Part shown: in pieces, positions 49,401 through 59,664 of the stretch | How the letters are laid out: each line of letters opens with the position of its first letter | Position numbering within the stretch: the first letter of the stretch is position 1 | Source of the DNA: Aculops lycopersici | Lineage: Eukaryota > Arthropoda > Arachnida > Trombidiformes > Eriophyidae | Assembly (NCBI GenBank): GCA_015350385.1 | Contig: WNKI01000001.1 | Span: 2,830,739-2,894,738 of the forward strand | DNA length: 64,000 nt | Direction of reading: 5' to 3' | The notes under the pieces: model-generated | What the model was told of the DNA's origin: nothing | The model's input: the letters and a program-made list of their open reading frames with translations, nothing else | The model's database searches: none | Translations under genes and position numbers: made by a program

Positions 49401-49737
49401 TACCTTGGTATTACTATTAATAATGGTCACATCATTGCCACACTTGTTGCCTAATATAGAATATCGAGATTAACCAAATATATCATTACAATCGTGTCAT
49501 TCCAATCAACCTCTATGAAACATTGCCACCTCTGCCACCGCTACCTCTACTACCACCACGTAAACAATCATACAACAAACAGCATCGAACGCATTTGACT
49601 TAGTTCCCGAATTCGAGCCCGGCAAGCCATGGCGTGGATCCATGCTCATGAAGAGTGTTGAGGATGATCCAACTATGACTCCGGGTAGCATGGCTCGATC
49701 TCTTGCCCCGCAGAAAAAAACAATCTGGTCTGATTAA
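46460..49737 (+). CDS. GW182/gawky-like protein lacking the RRM region
   Basis: Two exons, 46460-49394 and 49583-49737 (phase 1, GTAAGT donor, AAACAG acceptor), give 1029 residues. The Q-rich core (about 669-770: QLKHMVQQIQLAVQAGHLN, ILNQPLSPETLQLLYQLLQQ, then TTKQKIVEYQNRIAQQQA) closely follows TNRC6/gawky. PAM2-like motifs VPEFEPGKSWHG (first copy) and VPEFEPGKPWRG plus TPGS (exon 2) match the poly(A)-binding-protein-interacting region. An N-terminal WGTQPVRQDTPWELP resembles the GW/DTPW segments. GW182 proteins link Argonaute to deadenylation and silencing in the cytoplasm. The UBA, RRM and C-terminal silencing region are absent, and the frame stops at IWSD. A module of about 150 residues occurs twice, before and after the Q-rich core. 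The N-terminal 110 or so residues match those of Taf10. It is probably a partial or divergent paralogue. Confidence 0.8.
49395..49582 (+). other. Intron of the GW182-like gene
   Basis: A 188-bp intron. If it is not spliced, translation ends after RKLPWYYY at 49420. Splicing is favoured because the join continues with SNAFDLVPEFEPG, matching the internal first copy PANAFDLVPEFEPG. Confidence 0.75.
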
Positions 49738-50527
49738 TTATTCACGACCTTATTATAGTCGTTGACTTTTATTTTGCGAACCTTCGCGCAGGTCCGTCGC
49801 AAAACTCAATCCGGACTTTTTAAGAGGATCCCATAGGAAAATTGTATCAGTTTTTGTGACTTTTCCTCCTGTGTTAATATTTTTTCACAAAATCCCATAG
49901 ACTCTTGCACCAATTCAGAAATACCGCCTGGATGCTCATACGATTGATTCGCAAATTAAAAGTCAACTACTGTATTAGACGCCCAAAATTAAAGCTTAAT
50001 TCAATAAGAAGAAATAATCTAACATTGAAGCACCATTCTATGTAAAATTCAATCAATTTTTGGAGACCCCTCTTTTTTAGATTGCATTCATGCTTTATCC
50101 AATCCCCCCCCCCACCTTGCTTTTCTACTTTGGATTTCAACTGCAGATTTACGCTCGAAAAATTTCCCATGTCTTTTTTCGTCTGATTTACCTATCGAAC
50201 ACCTACAGGTGACTCGCGGGCCCAGCGCACAGTGCTGGCACGGAAATCGCACTCAACCTTATTTCTGCATGTGAGACTAGAACTATCGACGGAACACCTC
50301 TAGTCTAGCGCGACTGAATAATAGCCATCGATTCCTTATTTTGCGCTCATATCAATAGGTTTCATGTGTTGCTAGGTGTCGCGTTGAACCGGAAGCGCGC
50401 ATTAGCTACCGCGTTGTTTGGTTACTTCCTGTTTTCATTCCAAATTCGTATCTTGTTTGGAATATCTGCCCTTTTGCCGTGACTTTTGGCCTCACATTAT
50501 CACAATTATTATTGTAACAATTACGAA
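49738..50527 (+). other. Spacer before the NWD-like gene
   Basis: No gene seen. It contains the 3' UTR of the GW182-like gene, a C homopolymer at 50105-50113 and the likely promoter of the NWD-like gene with an ETS-type CCGGAAGC at 50389-50396. Confidence 0.55.
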
Positions 50528-53500
50528 ATGGACGACAACTCACTGGATCGTCTCTTTGCGGGCGATCTGGACAAATTGGTCCCACTACCGAGAAGAGTGG
50601 TGAGGATATTTATGAGCTCAACTTTCACGGACATGACTCTGGAGCGGAATAGTTTTATGGAGAGAACATACCCTAGACTCAAGAAGTATTGCCGCGAGAA
50701 GCACGGACTTGACTTTCAGGTGGTCGATATGCGATGGGGAGTCCGCGACGAGGCCACCGACGACCACCAAACGGTTACATTGTGCAGTCGAGAGATAGAC
50801 ACTTGTCAGCGCGTTTCAGTGGGTCCAAATTTTGTTGCTCTAATTGGTGACAAATATGGCTTCAGGCCACTGCTGAATAGGATCAAGTCAACTGAGTATA
50901 GAGCGCTACGAAGATGTCTTATTGAAGTGGATGTAAACACTGATTTTCTTGACACTTGGTACAAAGAGGATCTCAATTCTGTGCCTGCCGAGTATCTCCT
51001 GCAGCCAATATCGTCCATTTTGAAGAACTTTACAAATAAAAATGAGCCAGAGTTACAGTCAGTAGATCAGCGCATTTGGTCGGCCATTCAGGATCGTCTA
51101 CATGAGTTACTGATGATTGGCTCAAGTCATTTGGTGAAACAGGGGCGTATGAGTGAACGCGAACAACTAATGAAATACTCGATCTCGGTAACGGAACGCG
51201 AGGTCATTGAGGGGTGCTTGGATGTTAACGAAGCAAAATTGCATTGTTTAGTGTATATAAGATCCATTGTAGATATTCGGGAACATTTAGACAGGTGTCT
51301 GGCTGGTTTGATGGAAGATTCAGGGCCCAGTTCGCCGCATCAATTGGACACGAATTCTCCATCTGACGGTGTCAACCAAGCGAGACGTCGCAAATCATCA
51401 GGTGGCGGCGGCGAGGCGCGAAAGGCTTCGCTCAAGATTGGAGATGATAGTGTCACTTTGGCCACAAGTAATGCCCGAACGGCAGCCGAGCGACGAGTTG
51501 AAAAAACTAGACGCCTCATCGGTAGGTATGTTGATATTAAGTCAACAGGAGATGGCCATTGGCAGCTCGACGAGGAGGCGCAAGCTGCTTTGAGGAATCT
51601 CAAATTCAACAAGCTAGCATCAAAAATGTCGCCGAGTTCCAAGAACTTGACCATGTTCGAGATTAACTGGAACGAACAAGACGGACTGACGGCCAAGTCT
51701 GAGCAGCACAAGCAGTATCTTGCCGAATTGACGGAACACTTTTATACTAATCTAACAAATATGATCAAGAAAGCGAGCAAGTCAGAATCGGCTCAGGTCA
51801 AATCGGGACTGATTGGCGAGGTGTTGCAGCATTCGCACTACGCCAAGCATGTAAGCAAGACTTTCCATGGTCGCAAGTTGGAGTTGGAAAAAGTAAGGAC
51901 CTACATCGCGCTTGATCACCAGCCATTGCCCATGCTCCTCTATGGAGTTAACGGATCAGGTAAGAGCTCGCTGATGGCTAGAGTGGCAACGCAAGCCAAG
52001 TTTTGGGCCTCCAGTTCGACGGCCAACTTGAAACAACAACGACCACTTGGATCCAACGCAAATGGCTCGACCATTAATATGGACGATGAAACCCAGTGGG
52101 ATAGGAAGCCGTGCATTATAATGCGTTTTTGTCGCACCACACCAAGTAGCTCGTCCATGGTTGGCCTCTTGTCAAGTGTGTGCCGGCAGTTACAATACAA
52201 TTTTTATCAATATGGACCACTAAATGGAATGATGAACCAACCATCGTCTACTTCTGCGACAACAGGTGGCGATAGTTTCCATCAACAGAACCAGCAACTA
52301 CCCAACCAGCGAGTACCTGGCGATTTTATGAGATTAGTGTTCACTTTTAGGCAATTATTGGACAATTGTAGACACCACTACCACGAGCGCAGAAATTTTA
52401 TTATCATCTTGGATTCAATAGATCGGCTCACGTCGCCAGCTGAGTGTAGTATTGAGGCAAAATACTCTTGGTTGACCAGTATCAACAGGTTGCCTAGGAA
52501 TGTGCGCCTACTGGTCTCCTGCAGCTCTGAGTCATCGAGCTCCACTTCAACAAGCGACTTCCTCTACTTGAAGCGTCATTTTTTGCAAGCAAACTTCCGG
52601 TTACGCCAAATGTTCAGAAGTAGTGGAAGTTCAGGAAGACTGAGTTCAATCGGAAGTTTAGCAAGTGAAAAGGATCCAAAAGATGAGCCAACTTATAATC
52701 CGAGTCAGCAAACAAGTGCTGCAAGAGATTCGTCTAGCGAGGGCAGCCTTCAATTTACGAGGCGAAGTTCCGGCAAGAACTCAATTGATCGGTACCGATT
52801 TGTCAGACGAGTTATAGTACCCGCAATGCGCTTGATGAGATCAAAGACTCGAGACATTACAGAAAATAACAATGGCGGTGCTAAATTAAATTTGAAGGGT
52901 CCCACTCTGCTGATCAGGAGAGCCAGCGATCTAACAGGTGATGCTCGGCTCAGTGTTGGCTCACGGAACTCCTCAATCGACTATTTCCATCCCAAAAATT
53001 TTAAGAAGCAATCGGAGCAGATTTGGATTTTGCACGTAAAACCAATGGGCGTTAAGTTGGCTCAAAATGTGCTCCAACGCTGGCTATCTGATCATAGGAG
53101 GACTCTGACGCAACAGCAATGGAAAATTGTCGAGAGTTCCCTCAACCACTGTAGTCGGCCCATCTTCGTCAAGTTGGCCTTTGGCGAGGTGATCAATTGG
53201 AAGTCGTATAGTGCTCAGAGTGATGCAAAGGGTTTAACTTTTGGCTCGGCTCTTTTGGCAGCCACTGAGGACGAGCCTCCTATGATTAGAGCTGGAGGCG
53301 AGGATAGGCTAAGCGAAGCGTTAAGACAATTGACCGAGCGAGTCAACGCGAAAGAGCAAGATGACGAGTTTATATGGCAAATTTTATCAATGGAACAACA
53401 ATGGGGTAACTATTTGAACTATAAGCAGCAGCAAAGTTTGAGGTTCGCGAGCAAAAAAGCAACTAAGAGGGCTTCTAAGGATGAGAAGTCGGGTGAAAGT

Positions 53501-56500
53501 GAAGAGAGTGGAGCCAAATCTTCGCTAGTCATCAGGGTTGGGGCTCAATCCAGTGGGGGAGCTAGCGGCACTTCCGGTGTTGGGTCAAATTCCATTTCAG
53601 CAAGCCCCATTTGCCGCTTATCATCGACAATCGAGGACGCGATATGCCAACTTTTTGCGCGTATTGAAATGCAACATGGATTCATCTTGACCAAACATTG
53701 TCTCTCCTACATAACTGCTGCTCGAAATGGAATTTGCGAGAATGAACTAGAGGACATCCTATCGTTGGACGACGTTGTCTTGGACGACGTGTTCCAGTAT
53801 CACCTGCCACCTGTTCGCCGCATTCCGCCGCTCCTATGGACTAGGATACGCAGCGATCTGCCGGATTATTTGAGTGAGCGGGACGCCGACGGCATGATTG
53901 TCATCGATTGGCATCATAGTCAATTCCAACAGGTGACCATGAGCAGGTATTTGGATGACTCGAAACAATGCGTTTATATCCATTCCATTTTGGCCGATTA
54001 TTTTCTAGGCAAGTGGGCGGATAGGGCAAAGCCGTTCAGGTGCACTAAACAGCAAATCCAAATGGCAGCCGAGCAACTCGAGTCAGCCGTTCAGCAATCG
54101 ATTCGCGAGAGCACTAGTGCCGGATCACGAGTGAGCCTCTCGGGCGGACGACTGAGAAACGAATCGATTGGCGTGCGATCAGGTGCGTCATTTAGTTTAC
54201 GCAACAGGTTGCGTAGTAGCGATCAGCACGACCAGCGGCTGCAGTGGATTCAAGCGAAAGCGGATCGTCGAGTTCCGCATCAGCCACTATTCTTTACTGA
54301 CACTAGCGACACGCATCAAGTGACCGTTAGTGAGATGAGTGATGGAAATTTTGACGTCAGAGCCAAGAATTCAACCTCAGCAACGGATATGATGACGTCA
54401 CTCGATCGTCACAAACAACAAAAGCGCAGGTATAATTTGAGAAAATTGACTGAGTTGCCCTATCACATGATGCGGTGTAACCGCTTCGAGGATCTGGCGA
54501 GCTGTGTCCTCTTCAACTACAAGTGGTTGTTGGCGGCTCTCGATTCCATTGGCCTACAGTTGCTATGGGCCGACTATAACGAGGCGAGGAATCAGCTAGC
54601 TGAGATGTTGAAGCAAATGGAATCGGAAAAGATAGATGGCGAGAAGGACACATTGACAAATTTGCCGAGAAACAAAGTGACTTACGATGAGCCGGCAACA
54701 GGTGAGCAGAGAATGAGTTTGCAAGCGATAAGATCAATGATTAGTCAAATTGATATAATTGGCAACACGTTGCGTTTATCCTCGAGCTCATTACATTCAG
54801 ACACTCAAATGCTTGCGCCCCAACTATTGGGTCGCCTATTACATTTGGTTGCCAATCCACGATCCATGACGGTCAAGCGGCCCACTCAAATCAACTCCAA
54901 GTCTTTGGTTCCCTATCAATACATCGATCAACTCTTAGATCAGTGCGACAAGGATGGTTGCTACGATTGCTCACTACTACCCGCCGATCATTGTCTTCAA
55001 TCTCCCGATGGCCTTCAATTGAGTTCCCTCGAGGGGCACTCGTTTGCTGTCATGTCCATGGCCATGGCAGCGGACCAGAGACACCTCTTAGGCGCGTCGA
55101 GTAAATTTATTATGTGGGATATATCAACAGGTGAGATCGCGCGTGATATTGATCCAAAGATCGCTGGCTCAATTATAATGGAACTCAAATTAAGTCTCGA
55201 CAACAAGTACGCTGTAGCCTATACAACAGATAGAGTTGTGCTTGTGGTCGAGATTCTCACCCAACAAGTGGTCAAGTTTGATGAATTTGGTTGGAATTTA
55301 GCGGCAGCAAATAGTCAAGAGGAGAAATTTCTTGGAATCAACTTGATAGATCGACTTGGTGCCCTGAAATTTCTAGTTTGGACAAGCAAACGTTGGTTTG
55401 TCTTGAGCATAACGGCGGAGGCTGATCAGGTTACAGTTGATCACGATCGAGAAGAACCAATGATGAACTTGAGGTCTGAAACACACAGTTTCAAGGTGCA
55501 ACTCGAATACTCAATTGAATTGGACGATTTTCTACCGTTAGGTCATCGTTATGCGATAACTAGTGTAGATTACGAATATGAACTCTTGGGTTCGCGAGTC
55601 GACGACAGGAAAGACTTGTGCTTTGTTTGCGTAACAATTGATAACAGTGACACATATCAAGAGACTAGCCACTTGCGCGAAAGTTTAGAACTTCTGACAT
55701 TGGACCTCAGGTATGAATCGGACGATATTTGGCATCCTAGTGTCAGGTTATGGCCAAAGAGTTTGCCTAATGTTGTCTCGATGAAACTGAATCACTCTTT
55801 GACCCAGCTCATATTTGCAAATTCTATTGGAGAAGTTTACCTTAGCCGAAGACGAAGAACCGCTTGGTCGCGACCAAAGCTGATCCGAAGTCACAAGGTT
55901 GATAATTCAGGTGCCGATGATTTGTCATCCATTATAAGCTCCATGAAATCTCGAGCTACTTATTCCACTGTTCAAACTATCGAGTTGGACTCGCATCTCA
56001 ATCCGGACGAAGAGTTTGACCGATTGTCTGTATCAAATGAGAGCGAGCGTATCCAGTTGTCTAATCTAGAAACCCAAGTTGATTCGCTCGAGAGTGGCGA
56101 AGAAATCAAAGCAACGAGAAGTTTCAGCATCACTGAGGGTGACCACAAAAATGATTATTCGGAAGCAATAAAAGCAGGGGAGTTTTCAGCGCCAATCAAG
56201 TTGGTTGTCTTGTACTTGAGTGATCGAATTACAGTACTTAAGATGGACGGAAGTGAAACAAAGGAATGGGAGTTTCTGCTACCTCGTGATACTCGTAACG
56301 TTTGTATTGAGCCGAACAAAAGTCAAATCAGGAGTCAACTAGTGGGACACAACTACAAATATGAATATTTTGTAGTAGCCTCAGGCAAAAAGTTGATATT
56401 TTACTCTACCAATACGCAGCAAATCATCAAGTCAATCGAAGGCCACGCTGGGCGAATCTTGCAATTACTGCAAATCTCATTGAATTCAGAAGGTAGTAAG

Positions 56501-58378
56501 TTGAATTCTCAACCAAGTTTATGCTTTGCAAGCGCATCCATCGACAAGACAGTCAAGATTTGGAACTTGAATAACCTAGAAAAGAACACAAAGTCCATTG
56601 AGCGTCTCGGGGGACCCATTGATTACGTTTGCATCGCTCCTCAGCGCCCACTTGTTGCTTGTTTAACACGAAACGAGCTAGGCATTTACAATTGGCGTAC
56701 GATCAAATTACTAGCCCGGTTCACATACCCTCAGCTAATGTCGTTAGTAGCAAGCGAGCAAACTATTAGAGGGGTACCCCAAATTTCCTGTTGTAGATTT
56801 AGCTCCAATGCTCGATATCTGTGCCTAGCGACGGGAAATTCAGTACATCTATTCGCTCTGGAGGGTCTCAAGAATCCAGTTGGTGAATCTGTATTGCGCT
56901 CTTCAGTTGCATCCTCGTCATCAAAAGTCTCGTCGTCGAGACAGAATGAGGATCAAATTGATCTGAAGGGAATTTTTTCACGCTGCCTTCCAGCCTACGG
57001 TATAATTAGAAAGATTCTCTTCCTGATGCAGGATTCCAGGTTACTAGTTTTCCTAGACTGCCTAAATGACTCAGGTAAACGAGACTCAAACTCCACAGAC
57101 TTGACCCGAGAAACTGGAACCACATCGAGTCGAGTGACAAGCGAGCACCTGTTGCGTCGGGTGGTAGTGGTTTGCTACTCTGTTCCTGATGGCAGACCAA
57201 TCTATTGTATTGACTGCTCAACTCCAATAGTGTCGAATACTGGCGGAGCGCAATATTTCGCCTCGAGTCAGACCTCAACTAATCGTGATATCAATGGTGG
57301 TGAACGAGACGACAGAAGCTCAGCCGGACCAAGACAAAAACGACTACCTGTCCTGACGAGAGATCATTTGCACATAGTCTGCGCCGAGTTTAGCAGAAAT
57401 CTACAAGCAGCAGCGGAAGCCAGAGGGTCGCCTGAGAGAAGGAGGACATCGGCACTAGTCAAATTTCCCTTGGATTTAAATGTTTACTCAACTCGAGATG
57501 GCGGCCTCATTAGGTCGATTGCTTTAAACCAACTGAGTCGAGCAGAGATTCCCGTACCAAGCGAGCCCAGAAGTTCCTCTTATAGAGACTCGATCAGTTC
57601 GACGAATTCCTCATCGTTGATCGCTTCCGGTAGCGTGGACCTCAAAAACAAGCCAACTGCGGCAGCATTCAAGCCCCAAAATGATTTAGTTGGCGCGCGA
57701 AAACAGGTGTCGATTACTGGTGACCAATTCACTCGCTTGAAGTCAATCAGCTACCTCGACAGACAATCAGTTGTGGCTTTACTTGACGACGATAAAGGTT
57801 CTAGTTTTCTCATTGACGTCCAAACAGAACAATTATTGGCAACTTCAAACACTTGGAACGGAAAAGTCGCCTTCGATGGTCGATTTGGATTGAGTAGGAT
57901 ATTCAAATCGGCTAACTTCAAAACAGGTGGCAGCACGATACAAAGGGATCAAAATGGTGGTGGTGGTGGTGGTGGTGTTTTTGCATCGGGTGGCTTGCAA
58001 TTGCTCGAGATGCGTCATTGTAGACCAGTGAAGAATTTGATGACTTTAGAGCAGCTTTCGATGCTTACAAGTCAGGTTCTCGGATCCACAGGCAGCGACT
58101 CGGATACTATTGTTGGATTCACTAAGCCAAATGACATGTATGTCTTCTGCTGTAATAGTCGTCTCAAACGATTGATTCTAATCAGAACTCGGGACAATCA
58201 GATGATTGCCAATTATAAGCTCTCGTCGGTTGTGAACAAGGTCAAGTGCAGCCACGATGGCCTCTCACTGATCATGGGCCATACTGACGGAACCCTAATC
58301 TCTCTAGCAATTGTAGACCCCCAGCAAAGTGACACGCTGACTCGCTTGTCGCAGATGCCATCTCGGCGTCGCGGTTAG
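50528..58378 (+). CDS. NACHT and WD-repeat protein of the NWD family
   Basis: A single uninterrupted exon of 7851 bp, 2616 residues, with the first Met at 50528. The N-terminus is the NWD-type DUF4062 region (VRIFMSSTFTDMTLERNSFM, VDMRWGVRDEATDDH, then SVGPNFVALIGDKYG). A P-loop NTPase follows with Walker A GVNGSGKSS near residue 473 and Walker B-like FIIILDSIDRL near residue 622. The C-terminal third holds degenerate WD repeats, for example GHSFAVMSMAMA...FIMWD near 1500, SASIDKTVKIWNL near 2010 and a last one near 2575. These features match NWD1/NWD2, STAND-class proteins thought to oligomerise on signal binding; their ligands are poorly known. Long S/G-rich insertions interrupt the NTPase part. 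It is convergent with lipin, 1.3 kb away. Which NWD orthologue it is was not resolved. Confidence 0.87.
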   Translation: MDDNSLDRLFAGDLDKLVPLPRRVVRIFMSSTFTDMTLERNSFMERTYPRLKKYCREKHGLDFQVVDMRWGVRDEATDDHQTVTLCSREIDTCQRVSVGPNFVALIGDKYGFRPLLNRIKSTEYRALRRCLIEVDVNTDFLDTWYKEDLNSVPAEYLLQPISSILKNFTNKNEPELQSVDQRIWSAIQDRLHELLMIGSSHLVKQGRMSEREQLMKYSISVTEREVIEGCLDVNEAKLHCLVYIRSIVDIREHLDRCLAGLMEDSGPSSPHQLDTNSPSDGVNQARRRKSSGGGGEARKASLKIGDDSVTLATSNARTAAERRVEKTRRLIGRYVDIKSTGDGHWQLDEEAQAALRNLKFNKLASKMSPSSKNLTMFEINWNEQDGLTAKSEQHKQYLAELTEHFYTNLTNMIKKASKSESAQVKSGLIGEVLQHSHYAKHVSKTFHGRKLELEKVRTYIALDHQPLPMLLYGVNGSGKSSLMARVATQAKFWASSSTANLKQQRPLGSNANGSTINMDDETQWDRKPCIIMRFCRTTPSSSSMVGLLSSVCRQLQYNFYQYGPLNGMMNQPSSTSATTGGDSFHQQNQQLPNQRVPGDFMRLVFTFRQLLDNCRHHYHERRNFIIILDSIDRLTSPAECSIEAKYSWLTSINRLPRNVRLLVSCSSESSSSTSTSDFLYLKRHFLQANFRLRQMFRSSGSSGRLSSIGSLASEKDPKDEPTYNPSQQTSAARDSSSEGSLQFTRRSSGKNSIDRYRFVRRVIVPAMRLMRSKTRDITENNNGGAKLNLKGPTLLIRRASDLTGDARLSVGSRNSSIDYFHPKNFKKQSEQIWILHVKPMGVKLAQNVLQRWLSDHRRTLTQQQWKIVESSLNHCSRPIFVKLAFGEVINWKSYSAQSDAKGLTFGSALLAATEDEPPMIRAGGEDRLSEALRQLTERVNAKEQDDEFIWQILSMEQQWGNYLNYKQQQSLRFASKKATKRASKDEKSGESEESGAKSSLVIRVGAQSSGGASGTSGVGSNSISASPICRLSSTIEDAICQLFARIEMQHGFILTKHCLSYITAARNGICENELEDILSLDDVVLDDVFQYHLPPVRRIPPLLWTRIRSDLPDYLSERDADGMIVIDWHHSQFQQVTMSRYLDDSKQCVYIHSILADYFLGKWADRAKPFRCTKQQIQMAAEQLESAVQQSIRESTSAGSRVSLSGGRLRNESIGVRSGASFSLRNRLRSSDQHDQRLQWIQAKADRRVPHQPLFFTDTSDTHQVTVSEMSDGNFDVRAKNSTSATDMMTSLDRHKQQKRRYNLRKLTELPYHMMRCNRFEDLASCVLFNYKWLLAALDSIGLQLLWADYNEARNQLAEMLKQMESEKIDGEKDTLTNLPRNKVTYDEPATGEQRMSLQAIRSMISQIDIIGNTLRLSSSSLHSDTQMLAPQLLGRLLHLVANPRSMTVKRPTQINSKSLVPYQYIDQLLDQCDKDGCYDCSLLPADHCLQSPDGLQLSSLEGHSFAVMSMAMAADQRHLLGASSKFIMWDISTGEIARDIDPKIAGSIIMELKLSLDNKYAVAYTTDRVVLVVEILTQQVVKFDEFGWNLAAANSQEEKFLGINLIDRLGALKFLVWTSKRWFVLSITAEADQVTVDHDREEPMMNLRSETHSFKVQLEYSIELDDFLPLGHRYAITSVDYEYELLGSRVDDRKDLCFVCVTIDNSDTYQETSHLRESLELLTLDLRYESDDIWHPSVRLWPKSLPNVVSMKLNHSLTQLIFANSIGEVYLSRRRRTAWSRPKLIRSHKVDNSGADDLSSIISSMKSRATYSTVQTIELDSHLNPDEEFDRLSVSNESERIQLSNLETQVDSLESGEEIKATRSFSITEGDHKNDYSEAIKAGEFSAPIKLVVLYLSDRITVLKMDGSETKEWEFLLPRDTRNVCIEPNKSQIRSQLVGHNYKYEYFVVASGKKLIFYSTNTQQIIKSIEGHAGRILQLLQISLNSEGSKLNSQPSLCFASASIDKTVKIWNLNNLEKNTKSIERLGGPIDYVCIAPQRPLVACLTRNELGIYNWRTIKLLARFTYPQLMSLVASEQTIRGVPQISCCRFSSNARYLCLATGNSVHLFALEGLKNPVGESVLRSSVASSSSKVSSSRQNEDQIDLKGIFSRCLPAYGIIRKILFLMQDSRLLVFLDCLNDSGKRDSNSTDLTRETGTTSSRVTSEHLLRRVVVVCYSVPDGRPIYCIDCSTPIVSNTGGAQYFASSQTSTNRDINGGERDDRSSAGPRQKRLPVLTRDHLHIVCAEFSRNLQAAAEARGSPERRRTSALVKFPLDLNVYSTRDGGLIRSIALNQLSRAEIPVPSEPRSSSYRDSISSTNSSSLIASGSVDLKNKPTAAAFKPQNDLVGARKQVSITGDQFTRLKSISYLDRQSVVALLDDDKGSSFLIDVQTEQLLATSNTWNGKVAFDGRFGLSRIFKSANFKTGGSTIQRDQNGGGGGGGVFASGGLQLLEMRHCRPVKNLMTLEQLSMLTSQVLGSTGSDSDTIVGFTKPNDMYVFCCNSRLKRLILIRTRDNQMIANYKLSSVVNKVKCSHDGLSLIMGHTDGTLISLAIVDPQQSDTLTRLSQMPSRRRG

Positions 58379-59664
58379 ACAATTAGATAAATAGATGTCG
58401 AATTGATATGTAGTTCAAAGTAAGTAAAACAGGACACATACTTGACTAGACTCTTGGTTGTTATGAAAAATAATAACAGCTTCCATTATGGATGTCCTTC
58501 ATTAGAAACATACTAATCTATTATACGTTATATTATTAGTTAACACAGATTTCTTTTTCTTGAAAGGGTTGTAGTGGTTGCGGTTGTTCTTGTTCTTTTA
58601 GCTATTGCTATTTGATTAGATTGAGAAATCTTTTAGGTGGCTAGGCGATACATTGACGGTTGATTTGGCTCCTAATTTTATAGGCTTCTAGAATTATGTG
58701 GTTTCAAAGGTGAATGTTGGTTTTGGTTTGGTTGGGGGTGGCTACACTAGCTGCTATTTGTTTTCAAGATTCTGTCTTACATCTGTCTGGCCTCAGAACC
58801 ATCTTCTCTTGCAATGAAAGATAGCCTACTCTAATAGTAGTACCCGTGGACGTATCGCTCTTGGGCGATATAAATTATAATTTTGTCGAGAGATATGCGA
58901 AAATCTAGGACCGACCAATCCAGAGTACCAAGAGAACAGTTGCTAACGCAAACAAATGACCGGTTTCCTATCCAGTTGTTTTCCTTTCCTTAGTTTGATT
59001 CAATTGAATTTGGTCTCCTAGCTCGACGACTCAAAGTTTGCTGATGTTGATGTCAGCTAGAGGTTGTCTTTTAGATACGAGGTGACGATTTGAGATGCCT
59101 GGGTTGTATTATCTTCTCATTTGCAAAACCAATCCCGAGATCTACGTAACATAGCTGTATGTACATTTGCTGTTGGCACCCTTGGCACACAAGTTCGAAC
59201 TCTCTATTGAGTTGGTTCAAATACCTCGACCCGGCCAACAACAACCTGGACAAATTGGCTCATCAGTATTTGAATCGTCTTTCTCGATAGTGAGCCAGTA
59301 TTTGCAATCTTGAGAATGATCCCTTTTAGCTTGTAATATTGAGCAAGCTAAGCAGTGGTTCGTCCTGATTTGTATCTGAGATGCCGATGGTTGGTTACTA
59401 GAAAGCTGGGCAAGAGATTCGGACGAGGGTAAGTTCCTACATATTCATCAGCCGATATGTAAGTTGTTGTATGATCAAATGATGAATTTGTAAGTTGATT
59501 CAAGTTTCCCTAGCTGTGAGGATACAGAAACTTGCAAATACTTGCAGTAGCTTGAACTGGACAATTTTTGAAAGAAGCGCCCAACTTGCAGAAAGTCACA
59601 GTGCCAGAGTGGGGAAAATTAAATTTAGGATACTGCAACTTACGACAGCTATATAATTTGGAGT
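58379..59664. other. Convergent 3' region, NWD-like and lipin
   Basis: 1.3 kb without a recognisable gene, AT-rich, probably the two 3' UTRs. Short open frames here show no family likeness. Confidence 0.6.
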
